Assembly: GCA_948829205.1 (NCBI GenBank)
Contig: CAQLOA010000096.1
Location: forward strand, 1-5,956
From: an uncultured Eggerthellaceae bacterium
Lineage (GTDB): Bacteria; Actinomycetota; Coriobacteriia; Coriobacteriales; Eggerthellaceae
Direction of reading: 5' to 3'
Length of the DNA stretch: 5,956 nt
Positions 1 to 5,931 of this stretch are shown in pieces (the stretch's first letter is position 1; each line of letters opens with the position of its first letter). Both the position numbers and the translations under genes were made by a program. The notes below the pieces were generated by a model that saw only the letters and a list, made by a program, of their open reading frames with translations, was not told the origin of the DNA and did not search any database.

Positions 1-483
1 GTCGAGCCGGTCGATGATGATGCCGGCGATGGTGGGGCCGATGGCCGGCGCGAACGCGATCACGAGGCCGAACAGCCCCATGGCCGAGCCGCGACGCTCG
101 ATGGGGAACGTGATGAGCAGCACCGTCATGGACATGGGCATGAGGATGCCGGCGCCGGCGGCCTGCACCAGACGCCCCGCCAGAAGCACGGGGAAGTTCG
201 GCCCCCAGGCGCACATGAGCGTGCCGATCGCGAACACCGACATCGAGAACAGGAAAAGGCGCCGTATCGAGAAGCGGTCCTGAAGGTATGCCGTGATGGG
301 GATCATGATCGCATTCATCAGCGTGAAGCCGCTGGTGAGCCACTGGCCCGTGGCCGCGTCGATCGACATCTCCTCCATGATGGCCGGAAGCGCCGGCGTG
401 ACCAGCGTCTGGTTCAATATGGTTACGAACGACCCGACGACGATGACGACGAGCATCATCCACTGCTTCTTTGTAAGTCCCAT
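1..483 (-). CDS. DHA2-family multidrug MFS exporter, N-terminal part (runs off the left edge)
   Basis: Translated by hand from the ATG at 483, the minus strand stays open for 161 codons to the window edge, so only the first four to five of probably 14 helices are present. Proton-driven efflux of drugs or toxic metabolites across the cytoplasmic membrane is the family role; the substrate is unknown. Visible family motifs are NQTLVTPALP in helix 1 (residues 24-33), the loop 2-3 motif DRFSIRR (69-75), the motif-B helix RLVQAAGAGILMP (104-116) and the antiporter motif-C start GPTIAG (149-154), which marks drug:H+ antiporters. GAGGAA lies seven bases before the ATG, which fixes the start. NQTL in place of the more usual LDxTIV resembles the LmrB/EmrB-like branch seen in Gram-positives. 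Codon use is GC-rich, like hisS and the ligase. Identity as an MFS drug exporter is secure; the subfamily is less so. Confidence 0.92.
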   Translation of the reverse strand, partial: MGLTKKQWMMLVVIVVGSFVTILNQTLVTPALPAIMEEMSIDAATGQWLTSGFTLMNAIMIPITAYLQDRFSIRRLFLFSMSVFAIGTLMCAWGPNFPVLLAGRLVQAAGAGILMPMSMTVLLITFPIERRGSAMGLFGLVIAFAPAIGPTIAGIIIDRLD

Positions 484-550
484 GCCTTGTTTCCTCTTGC
501 GTAGTTTTCCAGCCTCTACGATAGCACTATTGTGCATAGGGCGTTAAAGG

Positions 551-571
551 AGGCGCTTGTGGTAGGCGCCT
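551..571. other. short hairpin between the small ORF and the MFS gene
   Basis: AGGCGC and GCGCCT form a perfect 6-bp stem around a 9-base loop. It sits about 70 bases before the MFS start codon. On neither strand is it followed by a T tract, so it is not a clear intrinsic terminator. It could shape the MFS leader or be incidental in GC-rich DNA. Confidence 0.3.
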
Positions 572-596
572 GGGGGAGGTGGAAGCGAGGTAAGCC

Positions 597-617
597 AAAG
601 GAGCCGCGCAGCCCTTT
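597..617 (-). terminator. weak terminator-like hairpin after the small membrane ORF
   Basis: On the minus strand, AAAGGG (617-612) can pair with TCCTTT (602-597), giving five Watson-Crick pairs plus one G-U around a GC-rich 9-base loop. It begins 17 bases after the TAA at 634-636. No uridine tract follows, so termination here is only a suggestion. Confidence 0.25.
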
Positions 618-633
618 CAGTTTCTAGCTGCGG

Positions 634-792
634 TTAGCGTATCAACGCGCCGATGACCTTCTTCCTGAAGATGATGGCAACAACGGTTGCGGCTATCCCT
701 ATCGCGAAGACCACGGGAATTCCAAGGGCGCCTGATTCAAAGCCGTCGGACGTAATGGTCACGGATACCCGGTAGACAAGGAAGACGAACAC
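634..792 (-). CDS. possible small two-helix membrane protein (52 codons from GTG; perhaps extended upstream by frameshift)
   Basis: No family is recognised. From a GTG at 792 the frame encodes 52 residues ending in TAA at 634-636. It has a short hydrophobic N-terminus (FVFLVY, then an Arg), a polar hinge (TSDGFESG), a convincing 20-residue membrane helix from about residue 25 to 42 (PVVFAIGIAATVVAIIF) and a positive end (RKK), which suggests a cytoplasmic C-terminus. AAGGGG lies eight bases before the GTG, a good Shine-Dalgarno. The first helix is short from this start. The other frame carries an ATG at 848 encoding a basic stretch (RRGPVGRFIERHQKG); a -1 shift at A-AAG-GGG (801-807) would join it to this frame and give a 71-residue protein with a full first helix. 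So this may be a GTG-started gene, a frameshifted gene, or the tail of a decayed membrane protein. Confidence 0.35.
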   Translation of the reverse strand: MFVFLVYRVSVTITSDGFESGALGIPVVFAIGIAATVVAIIFRKKVIGALIR

Positions 793-1133
793 CAGCCCAG
801 CCCCTTTTGATGGCGCTCGATGAAGCGGCCGACAGGGCCTCTACGCATGCTGCGCCTGAGCTTTTCGTTGGCAGTTTTATGATCAGGAAAGCCAACTTTG
901 GCATGATGGGAAAGCGCTGGATTCTCGGGATGCAACCCCCATACGCCTATGGCTTCAAGCATCGAGCAAAGGCTCTTGCTGCAGTCTGCTTCAGGGACGT
1001 ATAGCCCCATATCGCGCACTACCTCGACGACGAGCTCGTCCTCTTCGATGCGCGCGGGGATGCGATAGCTCCCGACCCGATAGCGCCACCCTTGCCGCGT
1101 GCCCTGGATTGCCTTAGATTCGTACGTGCGTCA
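759..1133 (-). pseudogene. RelE/ParE-type toxin remnant (C-terminal half only)
   Basis: The open frame follows a TGA at 1131-1133 and has no ATG start. Its first 40 or so codons (about 1121-990) read like the C-terminal half of a RelE-superfamily mRNA interferase: a GTRQGWRYRVGSYRI stretch and then ARIEEDELVVEVV. These match the family pattern G-x-WRYRVGDYRI followed by an acidic turn and a hydrophobic strand. The N-terminal helices are absent, the usual terminal G-H-R-x-x-VY is replaced by GLYVPE, and the remaining 77 residues to the TAG-free tail at 759 resemble nothing I know. No RelB-like antitoxin is visible in the 60 bases upstream, where the AlbA_2 gene ends. Toxin function is therefore almost certainly lost. 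The assignment rests on the WRYRVG core only; the 3' end of the true remnant is probably near 990. Confidence 0.55.
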
Positions 1134-1193
1134 TTAGCGTTATTGGAGCACATCTAATGGCACGCTGATGCAAACCCCGAAACATGCAGGCCC

Positions 1194-2444
1194 CTACAAG
1201 CGAGAGTATCGAACGGACCTTCCTGTTCCCTCTTTCATTATCGCGCCCCGATCAACGAGCCTGTTGAGAACGGCCACGGTCTTGCCCTTCGAAAAGCCTG
1301 TGGCCTTTTCCACTTCCGCACGTGTGGTGGTCGCGCCTTTTTCAATCGAAGACAAGATGGCACGCTCGTCAGTATCGAAATCAGAAGCAGAGACAAGGGG
1401 CAACGTGACCTTGATACACGAATCCGAAATGTCGAATCTCGGCGATGTCTGCGCGTCGGCATATTCCTGCAAGATGCGTGGCACCCCGGAACCGTAGCGC
1501 TCTATGTAGCCCAACCTGAAAAACACGTTGGCCACTATAGGGTTTCGAGGAATGGAAAGGTTGCCTTGAAGATAGTCGTGCTTCGTGACGCCTTCTGGAA
1601 GGCCGCCAGGGGACACGATCTCGATACGGTCGGAGAACATCGACACCTTGATATTGGCAGGCACGTCCCATCGGCGGTGCACAAGTGCATTGGCGACAGC
1701 TTCGCGAAATGCCTCGCGAGGAATCATATAACGCTTGATGCGATCCGCGCCTACAATCTCTTCGTAAGCGTAGTATTCGTCAAACAACGCAAGGACCTGA
1801 TCTTGTTGCTTCAACAAAGAGATTCCCGAAAAATCCCTTCTCGAAAGAATCACGTTAAGGTTATCCCCGAATCGCACTGCATCGATACCGGGAAACGAGT
1901 TGTCATCAGCCAGTAGCGCTCCCGCATTCGTAAAGACCTTATCAGGCGACATCAGCTCAAGGGTAATCAAAGAAGGCGTTCCTTGAACCTCTATCCCGAG
2001 TTTTTCTTGGAACTCACGACTCAACCATGTATGATTCATGTCCCTTTCACGCGATTCCAAGGCATCGAAGGAAAGGTTCTCTCCTTTCATTATCAAGCGA
2101 TTCAATTCTGCACGCTCAACTTCAACGGTCGAGGTATCGGAACGACGATACGCTTTGCCTCGATAGTAATAGGGCGTGTTGTATCCTTGTCGGACTTCAA
2201 GCCGTACGGTTTTGTCTCGATCGTCCACAGTAAGCTGGTAATCAGGAACAGGATCAAGAGAGTCGTTGATGGAGTTTTCTATCTGCGAGCGCAATTCGTC
2301 TATGTCGTCGATTCCGACAATGCTCCCATCATCCGAAACGCCGAATATGATGCACCCGGCACCATAATTGGCGAATGCGCTTACCGTTTTAAGGAAGCTT
2401 TTGGAGTACTTTTGCTTGAACTCTATAGTCCTGCTTTCGCGCAT
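1194..2444 (-). CDS. Schlafen AlbA_2 domain / divergent ATPase (COG2865-type) with C-terminal winged helix
   Basis: A 416-residue protein of the family often named putative transcriptional regulator or RNA-binding-domain ATP-binding protein; the biochemical role is not established. Residues 3-115 are the AlbA_2 domain, with the signature EFK...LKTVSAFAN, then GCIIFGVSDDG and IVG (8-43). Residues 241-325 resemble a GHKL-like ATPase: an N-box-like REAVANALVHR (247-257), a G1-like DRIEIVSPGGLP (272-283) and a glycine loop ERYGSG (315-320). Residues 357-416 look like a winged helix (RAEVEKATGFSKGKTVAVLNRLVDRGAI region). Length is normal for the family. The ATG has AGAAGG five bases upstream and a strong promoter. 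Hand counts of sampled 60-base lines give 40-57% GC here against 73% in a sampled line of the ligase, which suggests horizontal acquisition. Such proteins occur in accessory and defence-type regions; regulation of its own promoter is my inference. The gene appears intact and monocistronic. Confidence 0.88.
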   Translation of the reverse strand: MRESRTIEFKQKYSKSFLKTVSAFANYGAGCIIFGVSDDGSIVGIDDIDELRSQIENSINDSLDPVPDYQLTVDDRDKTVRLEVRQGYNTPYYYRGKAYRRSDTSTVEVERAELNRLIMKGENLSFDALESRERDMNHTWLSREFQEKLGIEVQGTPSLITLELMSPDKVFTNAGALLADDNSFPGIDAVRFGDNLNVILSRRDFSGISLLKQQDQVLALFDEYYAYEEIVGADRIKRYMIPREAFREAVANALVHRRWDVPANIKVSMFSDRIEIVSPGGLPEGVTKHDYLQGNLSIPRNPIVANVFFRLGYIERYGSGVPRILQEYADAQTSPRFDISDSCIKVTLPLVSASDFDTDERAILSSIEKGATTTRAEVEKATGFSKGKTVAVLNRLVDRGAIMKEGTGRSVRYSRL

Positions 2445-2456
2445 TTGAGCCTTCTT

Positions 2457-2475
2457 TCGTTCGAAGTTTGAACGA
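2457..2475. promoter_or_regulatory. 19-bp imperfect palindrome over the transcription start of the AlbA_2 gene (candidate operator)
   Basis: TCGTTCGAAGTTTGAACGA reads as its own reverse complement at eight of nine pairs around a central G. It abuts the -10 box (2475-2480), covers the expected start point near 2468 and ends just before the AGAAGG ribosome site (2450-2455). A protein bound here would block RNA polymerase. The winged helix of the downstream gene product is an obvious candidate binder, but this is inference. Confidence 0.5.
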
Positions 2476-2503
2476 TTATAGAACGCAAATTTTTTTCGTT
2501 CAA
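2475..2503 (-). promoter_or_regulatory. sigma-70-type promoter of the AlbA_2 gene
   Basis: On the minus strand TTGAAC (2503-2498) and a perfect TATAAT (2480-2475) are separated by exactly 17 bases, within a stretch of about 30% GC. Transcription should begin near 2468, leaving a leader of about 24 bases before the ATG. It is the best promoter in the window. Confidence 0.75.
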
Positions 2504-2551
2504 TATTTTGAGTGCGTTTTCACACGATTCAATTTTTCGTTCACGCAGCAA

Positions 2552-2581
2552 GCACTTTTCGGTCGTCTAAGGCCGAAGTGT
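2552..2581 (-). terminator. bulged hairpin directly after the ligase stop
   Basis: On the minus strand CACTTCGG pairs with CCG-AA-AAGTG (five plus three pairs, a two-base bulge, a 10-base loop), starting one base after the TAG at 2582-2584. No T run follows, so it is a weak terminator at best. It does separate the GC-rich ligase gene from the AT-rich AlbA_2 promoter. Confidence 0.35.
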
Positions 2582-4255
2582 CTAAGAGTTGAAGATGGAT
2601 TCGATGGCAGGGCGGTCCAGCTTGCCGTGCTCGTTGCGGGGAAGCTGGTCGAACACGAAGATGCTGATGGGCACCGTGAAAGTGGAGAACCACGAACGGG
2701 TGGTCTCTTCCACGACCTGGGGGGTCAGCGTGGGGTCGCTTCTTTCGATTATGGCCACGGGAAGCATCCCGCAGCGCGAGTCGTTGACGCCGAACACGTG
2801 GACGCCCGACACGCCGCCCACGTGGCGCAGCACGTCGGCTATCTCGACCGGGTAGATGTTCTGTCCAGCGGACACGAACATGTCCTTGTTGCGGCTTTGG
2901 AGATATATCAGTCCCCTTTCGAGGGACGCCTTCTCGTCCGCGATGAACATGTGGTCGACGGTGAACGCGGTGCGCGAGTTCAGGTAGCCGTTGAATATTC
3001 CCGGGCCGCGCAGCGCCAAACGCCCACAGCCCTCCTCGTCCTGGTCGACGATGCGGACCTCGTAGCCGTCCATGGGCTGCAGGCCGCCCTTGAAGTCGGG
3101 GGCGATGAGCGTGGCCGCGATGGTGCCCGAGGTTTCGGGTATGCCGTAGCTGGCGAACACCCTGGCGCCCAGGTCGTAGGCGCGCTTCACGGTGCGGGGG
3201 CTGCGCGTGCGGCCGGTCAGCAGCACGCATTGGTAGCGCGAAAGGCGGCTGGGGATGCCTGGAACGGCGTCGTTGCGCCATTCCTCGACGGTGAGCAGGT
3301 CTTGAAGCATGGCGTCGTCGACGGCGACGTGCGTGACGCGGTTGCGTTCGGCGTCGCGCAGCACCTGTTCGGCGTCGTTGCCCGTGTGCAGCCTGAACGG
3401 GGTCTTCCCCACCACCGACCGCATGACCGACTGCAGGCCGTCGATGCTGCCGATGGGAAGCACGCACTGCCAGACCGACGAGGGGGCCGATTCCGTCTTG
3501 CGGGACGCGCTGGACGCCGAGAACGAGTTGAACGGGAGGCGTTCCTGCCACAGCCTGTTGGCGCCCGCGCCTAGGCACGAGTTCGCCACGGACGAGGCGT
3601 CGAGCAGCTGCGCCCACGTCAGGGGCACCGCCTTCAGCTTCCGCCTCTTGCCGTCGCCTTCCTCGCGCCTACCGCCCGAGAACATGATGACCGCGAGCGA
3701 GTCGCGGTCGAACAGGTGGGCGGCCCTTTCGGCGAAGTGGACCGTGTCGTCTATGACGTCCTGGCCTTCGCCCATGATGGAACGGTTGCGCCTGGACTGC
3801 CCGTATATGCTGGTCACTATTCCGGTGTCGTCGGTGGGCAGGTTGCGCACGTCGCGCATGAGCTGGGCGGCGAGGACCGAGTCGACCTTGTGGGACACGC
3901 TGACCCCCGCGCGCTCTATCTCGAACATGCACGACAGCTTCTCGCTTTCGGAAAGCCCGTGGTCGACCATGACCATGGTGATCCCGACGTAGGCCGCTGC
4001 AAGCATGATGAAGACGTATTCGGGGCCGTTGGGAAGGTCGATGGCCATGGTTTCCCCGGGCCTGACGCCGGCGGCCTGAAGCTTGCGGGCAAGCGCCGCG
4101 GAAGCCAGGCGAGCCTCCCAGCAGGTGTACGAGAACTCCTTGCCGTCGTCGTCGATGAAAGTGAAGAACTCCCCGTCGGGGTTTATTCGCACGCTGCTTT
4201 CGAAGAAGTCGATCATGCCGGGCGGGTGCACCTGCTTGTCGGCGACGATGCGCAC
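2582..4255 (-). CDS. AMP-binding acyl/aryl-CoA ligase-like protein (MenE-like) with degenerate ATP loop
   Basis: A 557-residue member of the ANL (adenylate-forming) superfamily, cytosolic, which normally activates a carboxylic acid as acyl-AMP and passes it to CoA. Present: the N-terminal domain with RPGETMAIDLPNGPEYV (65-81), the core VTHVAVDDAMLQDLL (307-321, as in MenE-type ligases), the A5-like ASYGIPETSG (368-377), GRLALRGPGIFNGYL (411-425), the aspartate equivalent to the TGD motif (D440 in FIAD), the hinge SRNKDMFVSAGQNIYPVEI (454-472, Ser for the usual Gly) and the A10 catalytic lysine K545 in NEHGKLDR. Absent: the Ser/Thr/Gly-rich loop TSGTTGxPKG; in its place is MFSGG followed by a charged basic insert (191-208). 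Residues 240-262 are an unusual Ser-rich stretch. GTG at 4255 is preferred, with AAGG nine bases upstream; the next start, M14, has no such site. Substrate unknown. It could be an active but divergent ligase or an adenylation-deficient relative. Confidence 0.85.
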   Translation of the reverse strand: MRIVADKQVHPPGMIDFFESSVRINPDGEFFTFIDDDGKEFSYTCWEARLASAALARKLQAAGVRPGETMAIDLPNGPEYVFIMLAAAYVGITMVMVDHGLSESEKLSCMFEIERAGVSVSHKVDSVLAAQLMRDVRNLPTDDTGIVTSIYGQSRRNRSIMGEGQDVIDDTVHFAERAAHLFDRDSLAVIMFSGGRREEGDGKRRKLKAVPLTWAQLLDASSVANSCLGAGANRLWQERLPFNSFSASSASRKTESAPSSVWQCVLPIGSIDGLQSVMRSVVGKTPFRLHTGNDAEQVLRDAERNRVTHVAVDDAMLQDLLTVEEWRNDAVPGIPSRLSRYQCVLLTGRTRSPRTVKRAYDLGARVFASYGIPETSGTIAATLIAPDFKGGLQPMDGYEVRIVDQDEEGCGRLALRGPGIFNGYLNSRTAFTVDHMFIADEKASLERGLIYLQSRNKDMFVSAGQNIYPVEIADVLRHVGGVSGVHVFGVNDSRCGMLPVAIIERSDPTLTPQVVEETTRSWFSTFTVPISIFVFDQLPRNEHGKLDRPAIESIFNS

Positions 4256-4371
4256 GAAAAGCCGCCTTGTATGAAAACGCCGCGCACGACCATGCCCACG
4301 AATACCTTCTACGACGATGGAACGCGGTTGCGCATTCCATGGAAATGTAAAGGGGATGCGGGCGTGGAGTG

Positions 4372-4497
4372 GTTGTTACGGCGTTTGCCCGCGACCGCAA
4401 TCCATCATACCGTAAGTGGTGTCACTTCCGGCTGGGAATATACAATATCTTGTAATTTTTTGGGCCTGCGACACAAGCAGTTGTTACGCTCCCGTAA
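4372..4497. promoter_or_regulatory. inverted-repeat-rich control region upstream of the ligase
   Basis: The gap 4256-4529 holds no gene that I can support. Within it are three perfect 5-bp inverted repeats with 4-base centres: AAGTG-GTGT-CACTT (4414-4427), TACAA-TATC-TTGTA (4441-4454) and TTACG-CTCC-CGTAA (4484-4497). The 9-mer GTTGTTACG is also repeated at 4372-4380 and 4480-4488. A possible minus-strand -10 box TATGAT lies at 4409-4404, next to the first dyad, but I see no good -35. If it is used, the leader to the GTG would be about 140 bases. The dyads could be regulator sites; which regulator is unknown. Confidence 0.35.
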
Positions 4498-4529
4498 TGT
4501 CACAAAGCCGCCGCGTAGAGGCCTTATGG

Positions 4530-4553
4530 CGCCCGAATGGGGCGTTTCGGGCG
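4530..4553 (-). terminator. strong hairpin immediately after hisS
   Basis: CGCCCGAA and TTCGGGCG form a perfect 8-bp GC-rich stem with an 8-base loop, starting one base after the hisS TAG. The minus-strand sequence after it (CCATAAGGCC) has no uridine tract, so this is either a U-less terminator or a 3'-end stabilising stem. Its position strongly suggests that it marks the end of the hisS transcript. Confidence 0.55.
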
Positions 4554-4554
4554 G

Positions 4555-5868
4555 CTAGAGTCCCGCGTTCTTCAGCACGGCAGGCACCTCGCCGATGCCC
4601 ACGAGCTGCTCTTCGTGGCTGGACATGTTGCGCACCTTCGCGAGGCCCTGTGACAGCTCGTCGGGGCCAAGCACCACCACGAAACGCGCGCGCAGCTTGT
4701 CGGCGAGCTTGAACTGGCTCTTGAGGGAGCGCCCCTGATGGTCGAGCTCGGTGGCTATCCCTGCGTCGCGGCATTCCTGCGCAAGCCTGAAGGCGGCGTC
4801 GCGCACGTCATCGGTGGCGCAGGCCACGAACAGTTCGACCTTGCGCGCGTCGGGGAAGGCTATGCCCGCCTCCTGCAGGGCCAGCATGGTGCGCTCGTAG
4901 CCAAGCGCGAACCCGAATCCGGGCGTGGGACGGCCGCCTACCTCCTCGGCCAGCTTGTCGTAGCGGCCCCCGCCGCCGATGGCGCTCTGGCTTCCGAGGC
5001 CGTCGGCCACCTGCACTTCGAACACTGTGCGCGTGTAGTAGTCCAACCCCCGCACGAGCGTCGGGTCTTCCTCGTACTCTACCCCGGCGTCGCAAAGCAG
5101 CGCCTTCACGCGCCCGTAGTGGTCGAGGCATTCGTCGCACAGATGGTCGGTTATCTTGGGCGCGTCGGCCATGGCCTGCGCGCAGCCCGGCACCTTGCAG
5201 TCGAAGGCGCGCAGCGGGTTCATGTCCATGCGGCGACGGCAGTCCTCGCAAAGTTCGCCCTCGTGCTGCTCCATGTAGGCGCGAACGGCATCGCGGTAGG
5301 CAGGGCGGCACTTCTCGCATCCCATGGAGTTCACCAGCAGGCGCATTGCCCCGGCCGGCATGCCCATCTTGGCGTAGAAGCGCATCAACATGACGATCGC
5401 CTCGGCGTCGATGGTGGGGTCGTCGGCGCCCAGGCACTCGATGCCCACCTGGTTGAACTGGCGATAGCGCCCCTTCTGCGGGCGTTCCGCACGGAACATG
5501 GGACCTGCGTACATGAGCTTTGCCGGGGGCGCGCCCTGCGGCACCAGGTCGTGCTGCACCACGGCGCGCACCGTGCCTGCGGTGCCCTCGGGGCGCAGAG
5601 ACAGGCGGCTTTTCGCCTTCAGCTTCTCGCCGTCGAGCAACTTCGCAAGGTTGGCCCCCGAAATGGCCGTGAACATCTCCTTGGAGACGACGTCGGTGGC
5701 TTCGCCTATGCCGCGCACGAACAGCTCGGTCTGCTCGATGATGGGCGTATCGATAGGCACGTACCCGTAGCGGCCGAACACGTCTGCCGCGGTGCGCTTG
5801 AAGCGTTCCCAGAACAGCGCCTCGTCGGGCAACAGGTCGCGCGTGCCCTCAGGTGCGTTGATTGCCAT
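4555..5868 (-). CDS. hisS: histidyl-tRNA synthetase
   Basis: A 437-residue class II aminoacyl-tRNA synthetase that charges tRNA-His with histidine using ATP; it acts in the cytosol as a homodimer. The start MAINAPEGTRDLLP is the normal family N-terminus. Seen in order: the motif 1 region with TPIIEQTELF (41-50), LRPEGTAGTVRA (91-102), motif 2 MFRAERPQKGRYRQFNQVGI (124-143), the histidine-specific signature LVRGLDYYTRTVFE (271-284), GGGGRYDKL (298-306), motif 3 GFGFALGYER (317-326) and the C-terminal anticodon-binding domain from about 345 to the end. Between motif 2 and the histidine signature lies an insertion with four cysteine pairs (C184/C187, C207/C210, C224/C229, C244/C247), as in many bacterial HisS proteins, and probably metal-binding or a relic of that. 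GAAGGG (5876-5881) sits seven bases before the ATG. The gene is complete, GC-rich and looks native. No T-box is visible upstream within the window. Confidence 0.98.
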   Translation of the reverse strand: MAINAPEGTRDLLPDEALFWERFKRTAADVFGRYGYVPIDTPIIEQTELFVRGIGEATDVVSKEMFTAISGANLAKLLDGEKLKAKSRLSLRPEGTAGTVRAVVQHDLVPQGAPPAKLMYAGPMFRAERPQKGRYRQFNQVGIECLGADDPTIDAEAIVMLMRFYAKMGMPAGAMRLLVNSMGCEKCRPAYRDAVRAYMEQHEGELCEDCRRRMDMNPLRAFDCKVPGCAQAMADAPKITDHLCDECLDHYGRVKALLCDAGVEYEEDPTLVRGLDYYTRTVFEVQVADGLGSQSAIGGGGRYDKLAEEVGGRPTPGFGFALGYERTMLALQEAGIAFPDARKVELFVACATDDVRDAAFRLAQECRDAGIATELDHQGRSLKSQFKLADKLRARFVVVLGPDELSQGLAKVRNMSSHEEQLVGIGEVPAVLKNAGL

Positions 5869-5894
5869 ATGCGTTCCCTTCTTCTTTCTTGGAG

Positions 5895-5931
5895 GAGTCA
5901 GGGGGACGGTTCTCTTGACTCACTGACTCAC
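5895..5931. repeat. REP-like palindromic element in the hisS leader
   Basis: GAGTCA (5895-5900) and TGACTC (5916-5921) flank a 15-base core containing GGGGACGGTTCTCT, and the unit TGACTCAC is duplicated in tandem (5916-5923, 5924-5931). From memory, GGGGACGGTTCT-type elements are dispersed in many genomes, including Coriobacteriia, and are linked to REP-associated Y1 transposases; I could not check this here. It ends 26 bases before the hisS ATG, so it would be transcribed as a hairpin close to the ribosome site. Confidence 0.5.

Larger units (their letters stand above)
2455..2542. repeat. cluster of CGTTC/GAACG boxes around the AlbA_2 promoter
   Basis: Five copies of one 5-mer occur in 88 bases: CGTTC at 2458-2462, 2497-2501 and 2538-2542, and its complement GAACG at 2470-2474 and 2481-2485. 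The three CGTTC copies share the longer form TTTCGTTC (starting at 2455, 2494 and 2535), spaced 39 and 41 bases, close to four helical turns. The two GAACG copies are 11 bases apart and bracket the -10 box. The arrangement suggests cooperative binding of a regulator. Confidence 0.5.

Noticed and set aside
807..1004. 65-codon plus-strand frame over the toxin remnant
   Set aside because: No recognisable domain, no convincing ribosome site, and opposite a frame with RelE similarity nearby.
1132..1159. CATTAG...CTAATG inverted repeat between the AlbA_2 stop and the toxin remnant, considered as an insertion or attachment scar
   Set aside because: Only 6-bp arms with a 16-base spacer and no matching copy at the other end of the AlbA_2 cassette.
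2468..3574. Long plus-strand open frame opposite the ligase
   Set aside because: It is antisense to a gene with clear ANL motifs; its translation is rich in Ala, Arg, His and Val with no domain, as expected from GC-rich third positions on the other strand.
3669..4400. Minus-strand Arg/His-rich frame overlapping the ligase start, with a possible gene in the 4256-4400 gap
   Set aside because: It is the shifted frame of the ligase gene; the part in the gap has no start context or motif of its own.
3716..4558. Plus-strand open frame covering the ligase 5' part and the intergenic region
   Set aside because: Mostly antisense to the ligase, with no recognisable domain and no good ribosome site; its extension over the gap is composed of unrelated residues.
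5110..5325. Cysteine-rich segment in hisS considered as a fused zinc-ribbon domain
   Set aside because: An insertion with this CxxC pattern is usual in many bacterial HisS proteins, so it is not a new fusion.
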